Shown here piece by piece: positions 20,011-32,659 of a stretch of DNA of 64,000 nucleotides. Within the stretch, counting starts at the first letter, position 1; each line of letters begins with the position of its first letter. The stretch comes from Oxytricha trifallax. Its lineage: Eukaryota > Ciliophora > Spirotrichea > Sporadotrichida > Oxytrichidae. The DNA is taken from positions 1 to 64,000 of the forward strand of contig ARYC01001239.1 in assembly GCA_000711775.1 (NCBI GenBank), written 5' to 3'. The notes beneath the pieces were generated by a model. That model made no database searches. It saw nothing but the letters and a program-made list of their open reading frames with translations, and was not told where the DNA came from. The position numbers and the translations under genes were made by a program.

Positions 20011-22329
20011 ATATTTCAAATATAAAAATTTTAATCGAGAAAATTTTAAGAATAATGACAATGTTATAACACTGTTTACCAAGAAAGAAAATCATTTAAA
20101 ATTCGAAATTAAAATTAAATTTGATTCCTTAACCTAACATAAAAACTATTAATACCACAATAAAGTATGCTTTAAATTGTATATTTATATCATATTAAAT
20201 TCAATCAAATTTCTTAAAGGATTTAGGGTTTACGATTCATATAATCTATATCTGATGGACACAATTAAATTTTTGCATTGATTTTATTACAAAATGGATA
20301 TTTTAATTAGTTGTCTTTAATAATCAACTAATTACCTATTAAAATTATATAAAATGCTTCTTTATCTAGAGATAGTAATTTTAAATTAAATTAAAATAAA
20401 TTAAAAAACAAGTCCTAAGTTTAAACAATATATTATAAAAAATATTACAGAAAATTGTCAAATCTATTTATAAAATAATATTTAAATTGTGTATAAATTA
20501 TTATTTTCAACTTATTAATGTAAATAATAAATATTTTGATTGATTACTAGGTTACTTATTTTAGCTAATTATTATAGAATCTAAAAAAGAAATACATTTA
20601 GCATCATCTTATTTAAACAAATTCTTTAACTGATTGATTTTTCAGCTTAATTTGACTATTAACTAAAATTATTACTTACATAAATATATCTTATTTTATA
20701 TTGATTTTAATTTTATTTTTATTCCTTTAACAATTACTCGATATACATATAATAAAACTTTATATTATCGGTCATAAATATTAAGATGAAAAATTATTTA
20801 AAACTAATAAAAAACTAAATAGAAATTCTAAAATCTTGAATAAAAATGGAATTGTACTGAAAAAATTAAAAATATAGCGTTAGTCAAGTAAATTCTCTAT
20901 AATATGAAATACTTAAATAATTCTTGTCAAAAATACAATACATATTATATCTAAAAAAAATGCTAATGACATATCATAAAATATTAATAGCACTGATGTG
21001 TACAAAATATAAAATATAAGAAAATGACTTTGAGTTTTTAGCAGTTAAAGGAGTACTTTTCTTAATTTTTAGATTTGAAATATCTGATACAGGTCCTCAC
21101 TATTTCAAATATCAATACTTTAAAGTTGTTCGCTCAAACCAAATCTTTTAACAATTTGAATAATAAAAATTTAGCGAATAATATTTAATATTACAGTGTG
21201 AATAAGCAATTAAGATTTGTAATATACAAAAATTTAATTTAAATTTTTTTATTTATATATAATTTCTGGCAATTATTCTTTAAATTTATTTATAATAATA
21301 TAATACCTGTCATTCAAAGTTTATTGTTATTTTTTCCGATTTTTATGAATTTTATCAATAGTAATTTCATTAGCATATTACTATATAACACCTCTGACTT
21401 AATATTATTGTTTAATATTTTTTATAAATAAAATATTTATATAAAACTTTGAATATTAAAAATATCATTAGTAATAATAATAACTAAATGATTTTAAATT
21501 AATTTAAAATATAATTTTTAATTATATAAAAAAAATATATTTTAATAACTTTGTTGTGGTTAATCAAAACCTTAATATTAATTATAATAAAATATATTAT
21601 CTCTTTATAATTATAATATCAACTATAATATAAAAAAAAGTATATAAAACATATTAAAAATATTAATTTAAATGCAAATGATGGAAGTATATAATCTCAT
21701 ATCTCTCTATAATCCCTTGAATAATCAATTCAACTATTAATAAATTAATTAACAAATATATAATATTCGGTATTTAAATATAAATATAGATCTCAGAATA
21801 TTTGTATATTTAAAAATTAAATTTATTATTTAAATTATGTGAATTATGAAATAATAAAGGGAATTTTTTTAAGAAATATATAATTATACAAAAATATAAA
21901 AGATATATATATATATATATAATTATCTGGCAAATAAATTTAAAATTAATTCTACATTAACTAAAATTAAAAACTTAGAATAATATTTTTAATACAAATT
22001 TAATGGATTTGATTTAATTAAAAGAATTAAACTATTATTAAATCATTAATCTTAATTCAAAGGCATTTAAAATGATAAATTCATGCCAAAATCAAAACTA
22101 GTTTATAAGTTTGTTATTATTATTATTTAATTTGTAGTGAACAGTTAATGTCTTATTGGGGTTAATTTAAACAGAGTTTTTTGCAAGTTTTTTTAAATAT
22201 AAATCTGTCTAACATTAGTTATCTTAAAAATAATTTAAATATGTTTATCTTAATGGTAACCTTTAACATAATTCTTTATAATCGTTCTATTAATCATATA
22301 CTGTATATTAATTATATTATGGACTCTCT
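20011..22329. other. Long AT-rich IES-like region
   Basis: No coding-like composition. One short (TA)n tract at about 21,904-21,921. No transposon similarity seen by eye. Confidence 0.45.
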
Positions 22330-22373
22330 AAGAATATCTTAGAATTACATTCGAATTTGAAATATTAGCTATA

Positions 22374-22388
22374 TATTCATTTAATTTA
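22374..22388. repeat. 15-bp direct repeat bounding the captured ORF (left)
   Basis: TATTCATTTAATTTA, identical to 22,930-22,944. In other family-1 copies this position is uninterrupted, so the repeat reads as a target duplication or pointer-like junction around the insert. Confidence 0.7.
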
Positions 22389-22407
22389 TTAGGAGAAGAA
22401 GAACGAA

Positions 22408-22824
22408 ATGCTATGGTAGGCAGAAATGGATGAGAACGGAACCTAAAACAATAACATGATCACACAAATAGACATATGGGATGAGTTAGTTCTGAAGAAC
22501 GGTACAGAGATGCAGATTGAGCTAATTTAGGAAGAACAAGAGGGGAGATTCAGCGGCATGATTGAAGAAGTTGATGAAGTCGAAGGAAACCTATACTAAC
22601 AGACAATTCCCAACTAGGAGGATGGGAAGAAATCGCGTGGAGGAGCTGCCAAACCCAAGCTAATTCAATCGCCAATCAGAGTGGAAAGCGAGAATTCAAA
22701 GAACTAAAAAGAACAAGATGTGAGAGGTCAAGAGGCGAAAGAGAAGCACGAGACTAACGGATAAAGACCAAGTATCTAACATAACCTGAATGAGGAAGAA
22801 GCAACAACCTTACATACTGACTGA
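22408..22824 (+). CDS. Hydrophilic Gln/Glu/Lys-rich ORF inside a foldback element
   Basis: From ATG 22,408 (or ATG 22,426 or 22,456) to TGA 22,822-22,824: up to 138 codons with several TAA/TAG as Gln. It contains ITQIDIWDELVLKNGTEMQI, FSGMIEEVDEVEGNLYQ and KSRGGAAKPKLIQSPIRVES. GC is roughly twice that of the flanks and coding-strand purine bias is strong, both normal for hypotrich MDSs. It is hydrophilic with no membrane segment and no domain I recognise. After the stop, another frame is strongly acidic (EDEDKDE), so a frameshift or short intron may hide a longer C-terminus. The segment lies between 15-bp direct repeats (22,374-22,388 and 22,930-22,944), so it looks inserted as a unit. Confidence 0.6.
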
Positions 22825-22929
22825 AGATGAGGATAAAGATGAGTAAGGAATTACATTTTAAGCTATTTTATACGCATGTTTAGAAATTATACATTTAATT
22901 TACCTTTAGTTATTACTTACTTACTTACT

Positions 22930-22944
22930 TATTCATTTAATTTA
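22930..22944. repeat. 15-bp direct repeat bounding the captured ORF (right)
   Basis: Second copy of TATTCATTTAATTTA, preceded by a (TTAC)4 tract at about 22,915-22,930. Confidence 0.7.
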
Positions 22945-23609
22945 ATTTAAAATAGCGCCTGTTAAAGTTGCCCAATTTTATCAATCTTGCTCTCATTCTA
23001 TAGAGAATAAAAAATTAGCTAGACATTATAACTGGCGAAACTATTTTATCTAATAACAGGAAAGAGATGACTCAACTTTAATAAAAAACTCTATATTTAA
23101 AAATTAAACATTCATATTAAAGTCAAGTTACCTCGATCCCTTGATGAGATAAAATTGAATCACTAATAATAAAATCCAGCTTATTTTGAATTATTTATTG
23201 GATAAATCCATAAAAAACTTAAAAATAGACAACATCAAATGGCGCTAATATTTAATTGATAAATTTACGATTAATTTACCATATTCGAATTGATTCGCAA
23301 TATTATTTCAACTATCTTTTTGATTTCGTCTCAGACATCTTCTTGCTTATTATTTTGGCTGCCGAACTTATTAATAATTACTCGTGTTCTTTTTGTTCAA
23401 AGATCATTTTCAATTGTTAAAAGTATCCTATTATGCCTTTCTTTTAAAAAAAATCCATTTTCTCTCATCTTATTGCTCTTTTAAAATTAATGACTGCTAC
23501 TTAATAATGACAGAAATTAAACATAAATTATTTTTGGCTTCTATTCTCTGTGAACATATCCGAGTTATTCAAATCCCGAAGATACTTAGAAGATTGATTG
23601 ATGATTAAA

Positions 23610-24010
23610 CTATAAAGGTATACTTAATTAGGATTTTCATTGGGTTTTTTATAAGGTTAAAAGTTTGAAAATTGATAATTAATAGAGCATATGAGAGGTC
23701 TGGAGTCAGTTCCGACAGTAATTTTGTAAATTTACATTATTAATTGCGATATGTTTATTATGATTATAGTGATCAACTCAAGCTTATTTTAAATTACACG
23801 TCTATAGCAATGTTGCTTCGTAAATTTTCTCCTCCTATAGTAAGTTATAACTATTTTTTAAGATAGAACACTCTTAAATTAAATTTAGCAACATTATAAT
23901 GATTAACTAATTAATTATAGACTTTTATTATAGTGGGCTCATTTCTCTCTCTCACTTCTAGATCCAGTTCCTGTTCTTCAAATATCTACTTAATCCGTAA
24001 AAGTAAGAAT
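23610..24010 (+). pseudogene. TBE end and transposase N-terminus relic
   Basis: Terminal-repeat remnant (TTAGGATTTTCATTGGGTTT near 23,630), then sequence parallel to 8,030-8,400 of TBE B: TTATAGTGATCAACTCAAGC, CGTCTATAGCAATGTTGCT and GTGGGCTCATTTCTCTCTC. No usable frame remains. It stops near 24,010. Confidence 0.6.
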
Positions 24011-24234
24011 TCAATTAATATATTGATTTAAATAATATGAAAAGTAGTTTAATGACTGTAAAGTACTAAGCATTAAAAAATGGTAAAAAAATAAAATTAC
24101 TCAATTAAGAACTAATTACATATTTTAGGATTATGATTAAATTAGTTTATATAATTAATTTTTCTATTTATGATATCAAACAATACCGATAAATATTTTT
24201 ATAAAAAATTTAATATACTTAAAATTATATTTTT

Positions 24235-24412
24235 AATTTTTTTCATAATACTTTATTTAGAAAGTCTAGAGGAAGCCTACTTGCTATTATTAAAAGATGA
24301 TGCGATTTCAGTAGCCTATCTGAATTTGACAACAAGTACAATATCATTTAGACTGATTTCCTTAAAGATTGATAATATGAAATTCTGTCCTTCAGTCATG
24401 CATCTTATTTAA
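24235..24412 (+). CDS. Probable P1 MDS: propeller-like segment
   Basis: Reads EEAYLLLLKDDAISVAYLNL, then TTSTISFRLISLKIDNMKFC and PSVMHL. Open in the standard code too, GC above the flanks. The DxxxVAYLNLTT pattern resembles blade strands of the hypotrich surface-protein family, and orientation and position fit the P1 order (after 17.6 kb, before the Cadg domain). Preceding residues from ATG 24,170 are AT-rich and probably IES. Junctions unresolved. Confidence 0.5.
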
Positions 24413-27400
24413 TTTCTAATAATTTCTATATACTTAATTAAATGGAATTAATAATTTACAATAATAATTGAATCTTATATATCTTTTTAATAAAAATTAA
24501 GAAATAACTATCCTATTCTTATTAAATTTATTAAAACATCCTATTGCATCAAACTTGTATATTCTTCTATATGACTATGGTTCTACTATTATTTTATTAA
24601 AAATTTTCCTGAACCAAATAAATAAAAGTATTATATTCTAGGTAATTATTTTAATTAAGATTTAATTAAGTCAAGGCAATTAATCATGGCATATAAAAAG
24701 GAATCATTTATTTATCATAAAAAATTGGGTTAACGCCCATGACCATGATAAAGTAGAAGTGGTTAATATGGATTTTTAAGGACGAAATACTAATTTATGG
24801 AAGGAAATAGTATGTAAGATGACTTACCAATATTGACTTAAAATTTATTTAAAAAGAGTCTGACTTCTGATACCGAAAATTCTCTTGCCTGACTCCTGAC
24901 ACCTGCAAAAAGCAGTGTATAATAGAGATTAATGCAAGTGATGTACGCATTTATAGTATAATTTATTGTTTATACAAATTTTAGCTTTGCTATAAGGTTA
25001 CATACAACTTAGTTTTCCTTATTAATAATAAATATTTCTAATTTTACAATAAGTAATAAATTTTTGATCAGTACTATATATAATTAAACTATATTGAAAT
25101 ACATAAATGGCATAGGCAATAGCCTCAGGAATCCAAATTTTTAAATCAAAATTAAGTAAGTTTCCTAAATTTTATATAACTTTTCATAATTAAATCAAAC
25201 TAAAGCCCATACATATATTGAAATTATTATATAGTACTATTAATACTATGATTTATATTATTTTTATGAAGATGAAGGATGAAAGATTGAGGTTTTTATA
25301 TAATTTTATTATTAATAATAATTATAATATACTATCACTCCATCTCCATTATAAGATGAATAATTTTAAGTCTATTATATTATTCAAAAATATTTAGTAG
25401 TTAATGTATATTACTATAGTTCTCTGATATTACGTAATAATAACTGAAAGTTATCTTTAGGTATTTTATGCCCTATGATTATGGGAAATAAAGTTTTCCT
25501 ATTATATGCCATGATTATTATTTTGAGTATCATATTTTAGTTTAGGTTTTTAAATAGAAAGGAAAAAAACGTAATTATGTTTGAGTTAGAAATTAATTCA
25601 CTGATTATATTTTTTAATAAAATATATGATATATTTATTTATTCTTTGATTTAACTTATTTTAGTAGTTTAATTATATTATGAAAGGAATAAACAAGGAT
25701 ACTTTATTTTCACTGTGTTACTGTCCTCGCACCTACTTTATTTATTATAAAAGTCTTACAATGTTATAGTGATTATGTATTTTACATATTTTGATTCAAA
25801 ATTGAGAAATAGTTAGCAAATCTCATACTATGAATATTTCATTCACCTTTCAAGTATATATAACCAATTTAAGACTAAATTATATTTTTTGTGATTCTTT
25901 AGGATACTCCAATGATTTTATTTCTTAATTGAGAACAAGGACTTCTTTTCAAATTACAGTAAAAAAAAATTTTAAAAAAACTCCTCCATTCTCTTAATAA
26001 TTTAAAGAAAGTGAATCTTTTCAAGTCATTTGGAGAGATAATTTTATTTTAAAATATATTTTTAGTATTTTAGATTTATTCAATCTTATTTTAATAAATC
26101 TATACCCAAGAATATTTTGTTAGAGTTTAGCATTTTTATTTCTTAGCATCACTGGGTACTATGTTTTCATTTGCATAATCATTTTATTCTATTTTAAATG
26201 AGATATTTGATAATATATGTTAATAAAATAACGTAGTAACCAATAGTATTTTTGCATTTATGATAACTTCTCTATACAAATAGTTACCCATAATGAATTA
26301 CTGTCTACTAATTTTAATGAAGTTATATAAAAAGCACTCTCATTTTAACATGCTTTAAAGATGCCAGATACTGTTGATTTACAAATTTAAAAAGAAGTTA
26401 TACCTTAACTTACCTCTGCTGTTAAATTTATTATTCAAGATTATTTGATATTTGTATTGGAAGTAAAATTTTTATAGACTTTACCTCCTTAAATGTAGAA
26501 CTAAGCATTTGAATATGCTTCTTATCTTTAGCTTGAATTCTTGAAAATAAAATATATTAGAAGTTTATTTACGCCAACTTTATCATATTTAAATTAACTA
26601 AAGAATTACTTTATATCTTTTTATATACACTTTAATTTAACACTGTAGTGAATTAGTTTCTGTAAATTTTCGTTTCTTAATTTTTTAACAACTATTGAAT
26701 TGTTTTCAATTTTAATTCATCATTAGTATAATTTTTTAAAACCTCCATTTTTCTAAACTCCTTACTTAACTAAAAATTTTTTTTCTTGAAATATGTAATC
26801 TAAACTTGTACCCATTTTAAAAATAAATTTAATTTTAATTTGTAAATTATTTAGTTAAGCTTCACTTTGAATCAGCAAAAATCATGATGATTAAATTTTA
26901 AGATATCATGTTATATTAAGTACTTTAAAGCAATATTTTATTAGGAAAAAAGTTTCCTGCATTTTAAAATGTAAATTTAGTTTTGCCCATTAAATATTAA
27001 GAAAACATTGTTTCATCATTTAGGTAGCACTAAAAAAATAGTATTCGAGAGTGAATTAACATAAATTAAAGAACTTTTAATATTTAAATGTATAAAATGT
27101 TGTAAGTGATAGTACATTAATTACGATGTTAAGACAAGTTACAAATTTCTTAGAAATAATGGTTATATTCATTGAACTCTTTTATTCACCAAGAGAAGGA
27201 AATAGAGGAATAAGTAGTACTTGGAGTTTAAATATGAACTAAAAGAAATGAAAACACTAAAAATTATCTAAAATATTTAAGAATTATATAAAGTGGATCA
27301 ATTCCAGCCTTTCATGTTTAAGAGTTCTTAAATGAACTGGTATTCAGAAGATCCGAGATGGTGCTTACAAAGTGTTAATATTCATGCCAATATATTCACT

Positions 27401-27659
27401 TATTAATTAATATATTAAGCATAATTATAACTATGAAATTAGTATGAAAGTAGGTTTATAATTGTTATAAACATTAATTTAACCCAACAAAAAGGCTTTT
27501 AGTTCAAGAAACTTCCCTAAAAGTATTTTATCATAACATTTTTTCAGGAAACTTCCACCCTCCTAAAATTTTTTTCATTAAATCAATAAAGCTAAGCAGT
27601 TTAAACTATACAGTTCCTATAATTAAATAAGATAGTAAAAAATGAAATTTTGAATCATA
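24413..27659. other. AT-rich region with only scraps
   Basis: No firm gene. At 26,310-26,335 AATGAAGTTATATAAAAAGC matches the 22-kDa-class ORF of TBE 2 (about 1,949) and is a TBE scrap. Near 27,545 the motif AGGAAACTTCCACCCTCC recalls the G-rich ends of the 2.5 kb foldback element. Confidence 0.4.
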
Positions 27660-28593
27660 ATTTTATTTGTATTAAATAACGAAATCCTAGCAAGGCTAGC
27701 TTCATCTGAAGTTGTTGCCACCCCAATTAATTCTTTAAAGATATATCTAAATTCATTTTAAGAATTTATTTTTTTAATATTTAATGGTAATTTTTATAGA
27801 AAATTAGCAAAGGTTAATGGAAAGCAAGTCAGGAAACTAGCAATGAAACATTATCGCCCTCAAGATAAGAGCGTTTTTTATACTTTTATTTTTTTGAAAT
27901 CTCAGAAGAATTCAAGTTGTATCTAACAGTACATATATTATCATACAAAATGTTATCAAGTTCAAGTACTTAAATATTAAACACATTAAAATAATTGATA
28001 TATGATTTTTTGACCAATCTTAAATCAGTGTTTATTAATATTGCTGCTTAATTTTTTATTCGTTTCAATAAGCCAATATTAATTATGATAAATAAAACTT
28101 AATACAGAAGAATAAGAATGCTTTTCATAGAAAAAGTGACTGATAAAATTAAAGCGAGTATATAATCTATAAATTCAAAAAAGAGATCTTTGTAGAATGC
28201 TAGAAACATTTTGTTTCTCTATTGCTCTGTTTGAGAAGTCTCCTTCAAAAGCTACAGCAAATTTTACCTGTTGTGTACTTTTGAGAATAAAAACTTTTGT
28301 TAACCTTTTTTATATTGTAATTTCTTGAGTGTATAGCTCTACTATCATCGCCATTAAAAGTGTTTTTATTAATTTAATTCTGTTTTTTCATCTTCTCTTT
28401 TACATTTTCATTAATAATCGTACCATGCATCAGCTTAAGTAATAGATCTATATATTTTTCATAATATAAAATTTTCCTCTAATTTATATATGTCATTTTC
28501 CTAAATGACCTCATTTCTCTACTTACCTTAATAAACTTTATAGCTTATTTACATATCGAATAAATATATATAATATCTTATTAAGGGGTTTTG
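27660..28593 (-). pseudogene. TBE transposase N-terminal relic plus right terminal repeat
   Basis: Sequence parallels the intact transposase gene read from its helix-turn-helix region to its start: CAGGAAACTAGCAATGAAAC (27,829) versus CAGGAAACCTTCGATGAAAC (55,432), then CATCAGCTTAAGTAATAGAT (28,428) versus CCTAAGCTTAAGAAGTAAAT. The end at 28,570-28,593 reads TTATTAAGGGGTTTTGAAG, a TBE right terminus. Heavily mutated. Confidence 0.7.
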
Positions 28594-29234
28594 AAGTCTG
28601 TCATTTAATCATATTTTATGTATACTTTTATAGTTATATTTTATAAAAAAGAATTTATCAAGTTTTATTAAGATTAAAAATTATATAAATTGCAATTAAG
28701 AATAGTCCTAAGTATAATTATATTTTAAAAAATTAATTATTATTTTTATAAGATCTTTTTTAAAATGAATAATTGTTTATATAAAAAGATTTAGGGGGAC
28801 TGCTTCACATCCCGCGATTCTTTTATTTAATTTTTTATAAAAAAATTTTATAAAATTGATATTGATTTTGGTATTTATAATTTAACATAGTTAAGTATAA
28901 ATATTTTAATTTTTTTAATTTTAATTTTCATACGTTCTCTTTGGTTTAATCATTTTTTAAATATATAATATAAATGAAAAATATTGCTTAAAGGGTTAAA
29001 TTCATGTTAGGATTCCAAAATATTTTTAATTAATTTTATTAATATTTCGCAATAGTACAAAGGTATATAAACTCAGCCATCAAATGTTTTTTATAACTAT
29101 TTTTGTATTGATATTAAAAATAAAATAAATAAAAGTAATTTATTTTATTTTTCAAAAACATTTTATTTTTTATGAAAAAAGTTAAGAATCAAATTTATTT
29201 GAAATCATATCGCTTTATTTAGACTAAAATTTAC

Positions 29235-29815
29235 TACAAATCTTAAATATGTGTAATTGTTCGTCAAAACTATAATAACTCATGAGAATCGCTTTTCCAG
29301 ATACTACATTTACAATTAAAATATTTCACAATTCCTTTGTTTGCTATTACAAGTTTAGTCCTAACTTTCATCTTTTAATCTCAACTGCAATTGAATTTTT
29401 ATTTTTTTGATGCCACAAGTCATTATTTTCGTTTTCTTATGCATAATTACTATTACTTAATAAATTAGTTTAGACTTCCCAATTTTAACTAAGATATCCT
29501 ATTTATAAATCTATTAAATAAATATATTCTATGATAACTAAATTAATCTATTCAACAATAAATTTTAATCGGTCTAGAAAAATTTATTAAATTATAGTAA
29601 TTATGCATATGAAAACGAAAATAATGACTTTGTGGCCTCAAAAAAAAATTGAATTGCAATTGCGATTAAAAATGAAAGTCAGGATTGGACTTGTAATATC
29701 AACAAAGGATTTATGAATTATTATTATTGTAAATGTGGTATCTGGAAAGCGTTTCTCATGAGTTATTATAGTTTTGATGAACAATTACATATGTTTAAGA
29801 CTTGTAGTAAGTTAT
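29235..29815. repeat. Large imperfect palindrome
   Basis: Arms of about 220 bp (29,235-29,455 and 29,595-29,815) separated by about 140 bp. Paired blocks include AATTGTTCGTCAAAACTATA with TATAGTTTTGATGAACAATT, and CATTATTTTCGTTTTC with its inverse. Diverged by scattered substitutions, so older than the palindromes at 32.7 and 50 kb. Non-coding. Confidence 0.7.
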
Positions 29816-30959
29816 CGGCAAAATTTAAATTTAATTGCTTAAATTCTCCATTTATTACCAAAAAGATTTTTAATTATTGAATTTAACGTATTTTTATTTT
29901 ATGTAAGGCTATATTTCCTTAATTATAAGATAGATAACTTGAATCAAAACCCTAAACGATATAAATAAACTAATTAATAATCTTAGATTATTTAAAAACA
30001 ATTTAATGAATGAAATTTCTCCAAGTTCAAAATTTAGATCAATTTTTATAAAATTCCTTTATTTTATTTTCTTAAAACTTATTAAATTTATTAGGCGATG
30101 TTCCTAATTTATTTTTAACTAAATCAAGAAAGTTAACTTAAAATTCAAATCGTATTATGTGGCACTTTTAAACATAAACTATAAATTTCCCACCCTTAAA
30201 AATTTAGAAAAGTATTAAGAGCTCCACTTAACACTAACAAAATAAATTTAATTAATAAAATTGATTAAAATGCATTTAATTTTCTCTTAAGTTAAGAAGT
30301 ATAAACAAATCTCTCAATCTTTGTTCTGATTTTACTTGTAAAATCTTTGAGACTACATTCTTACTTAAGCATTATATTAGAATTTTAACAGCCAGTGTAT
30401 TTAATAACATTTTAAATAAAATAAAGACAACTTTTAAAAAAGCAGTAATATTAGGATTAGCCAGCAAAATTTTATTTTAAAATCAAAAGAAATTGAGTCT
30501 TGTGAAGGATAATTTACCTTATGTCTAAATTTATTAGCAATTTAGTTGTTAAAAATTAATGCAAAAATTGTTAAATAGATTGAAAGTAACATTAATAATG
30601 GGTAAATTATATTTGAAGAGAAGTAAGAGAAAATAATTAATGGATGTACATTTTTATGACTGTGAGAATAAATTCACTTAAAATCTGCTCTCTTTCGTTA
30701 TATTTAAGACTAGCATTCTTAACAAGCTTTAAGCAAGATAATAGAAAGAAAATCATCAACTTTTATAAACTTCTACTACTGAAATAATCTTTTAATGAAT
30801 CTTTAAATTTACCTTGAAAAGTATCATTGCAATAAATTTGAAGTTATTAGTTCTAATACTGAAGAGATCTGCCTACTGAGATTAAATAAAAGTTTTCAAT
30901 AATGAGTAAAAAAAAGTTGAATAGTCTTTTTAATTTCTAGAATCATACCTTCCTTATTA
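29816..30959. other. AT-rich IES-like spacer
   Basis: Nothing recognised. Confidence 0.35.
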
Positions 30960-31420
30960 AAGTTAAAAATTACTCTTAAGTTGATAGCAATGAAATCCTC
31001 AACATAAAATACAATTATCATAAAGTGCTTAAATAAAATTATAGGAAAAGTTTGAGAAAAGGAGTAACTGACAAGCATTCCGCAATAAAATTATCTAATA
31101 AACTACTATAATTAAAAATGTTTATGATGAGTTTTCTTAATGAATTACAAGCACCTACTCAGGCAAAAAAGTATAAAAAGCAGATTTTTTAAATAAATTT
31201 ATATTTATTCAAATATTTCTTGCTCAAAACCATATAAGCTTTTCGCCTACTTCTTTAATAGATGTTATTAAAATATTAAATTAAAGATTAGTTGATTTCA
31301 ATACTTCTTTCTCATTATATTATAATATTAGCAAAGTCATTGAAGATTTGCACACTTTGGGCTTTTTGCACTGAGATTTAAAGCTTGAAAATATCGCTCA
31401 ATTTTTCACCTCTTACAGTA
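30960..31420 (+). pseudogene. TBE kinase relic
   Basis: A diverged copy of the kinase half of the 57-kDa-class TBE protein. Visible are LIAMKSST near 30,985 (the VAIK lysine region), NHISFSPTSLIDVIKIL near 31,227 (matches DHIAFRLPLLEM of TBE B) and KVIEDLHTLGFLH-stop-DLKLENI at about 31,333-31,394. The HRD arginine codon is TGA (31,372-31,374), consistent with a CGA to TGA change. No zinc finger or C-lobe remains. Confidence 0.65.
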
Positions 31421-32155
31421 GTAATAATAAAATAATGAGTTTAAAACTTTGAGTCGACAACTTTCAAATGATCATGAAGGGATGGTGATTTAAATAGAGG
31501 AATCAAAAATTAATGCTACAACTGCAGATAGAAAAGCAATAAATAAAGGAAATATCAAGATCAATAGTAAAATAAATGAAATCACAGTGTAAATAATCCT
31601 GAACCAAACAAAAGATTAGTCTAACAATTGACTAAATTATTAGTTTAATAAATGATTTAAGCATAGAAAATAAAAATATTTTACACTAGTATTTTCCAAT
31701 TACATATTTAAAATAAAACATTATAATAATCTCTTAAATTATACACATTTAAACTTTCATTAACGAAATAAAAACTCTTTTTACATGATAATCAGGTATT
31801 TTTTTTAAAAAAATTAATTATAATTTTGAAAGATGATGGGGTTTTTTTTGTTTTAATTGTATCTCCCCAATACAACAGCAGGAGTTTATTTTATAAATTA
31901 ATTTTGAAATTTTTATAAATCATAACAAATAATGAATATGGAATTAAAATATAAGAGTCGACATAAAAATCATTGATAATTTTAAATCTAATTAATAATA
32001 ATACAATTATTGAATCAAATTATTTTTGAGTTGTTAGATTTAATTTGCAGGATAATAAAATCTATACCTCGTATACTATAAGTGGAACATATCCTGGCTA
32101 TTTCGAATATTTTAATAATCTATGAATTAATTTAAATAATAAATATTAAAATAAG

Positions 32156-32265
32156 AATATGTTGATTACGGAGATGACCCTTCAGATATTAATTCTAGAT
32201 TTCATAGCATTAAAACCTAAATATTTAGAAAGCATTATGATTTTTCTTATAATCTATAATAAATT
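32156..32265 (+). CDS. Possible MDS scrap
   Basis: Frame YVDYGDDPSDINSRFHSI, then KTQIFRKHYDFSY has ordinary protein composition and raised GC. A T/C-rich non-coding tract follows (32,290-32,340). The order would suit P1, but no family pattern confirms it. Confidence 0.3.
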
Positions 32266-32659
32266 GATTAAATGTTTGATTGTTTTCAGTTCTACCCTTA
32301 CACCCCACACTACCCTACTCACCTCTAAACTCCTTCCATAAAATAGCACATTTAATTTTTATTACAAATATTATCTCATGAGCCTTACTCGATCTCCTTC
32401 ATGATATTTCTATTTTATTACCCTATTTTATATTATTTAATAACATTAAATTTCAAATTTTCTGAACCCTGTTAGTTGCTTCTTTGTTAATATTAAAATA
32501 ATGTTAGTATAACTTTCCCTTTTATTATAAGTTTAACAAAGTCCGCAAATTTATGAGATATTTTCCCATAGGAAAAATAAAACCATTTTTTTAATTAAAT
32601 ATAATCTTAAGATATATAAATTTATATATATTCATTCTCACATGTTTTTTTACAATATT

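Larger units (their letters stand above)
22330..23310. mobile_element. Foldback element family 1, copy c, with captured coding insert
   Basis: Diverged ends ATTACATTCGAATTTGAAAT (22,343) and CCATATTCGAATTGATTCGC (23,279) match the family termini. The interior (22,948-23,250) retains the family signature around GTTGCCCAATTTT, CTGGCG and the inverted GCTTATTTTGAATT. A 556 bp insert at 22,374-22,944 splits the left arm and is bounded by a 15-bp direct repeat. Older than copies a and b, judging by arm divergence. Confidence 0.65.

Noticed and set aside
23290-23608. Overlapping ORFs rich in Phe/Leu/Ile
   Set aside because: AT-driven hydrophobic composition at the edge of a foldback element; no second line of evidence.
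26140-26180. Shared motif ATCACTGGGTACTATG / ATCATTGGGTACTGCA at 26.1 and 60.2 kb as an MDS pair
   Set aside because: Similarity is limited to ~20 bases, with no protein pattern; probably repeat remnants or chance.
27130-27200. Kinase catalytic-loop-like NNGYIH-stop
   Set aside because: Flanks do not align with the TBE kinase copies well enough to call a relic.
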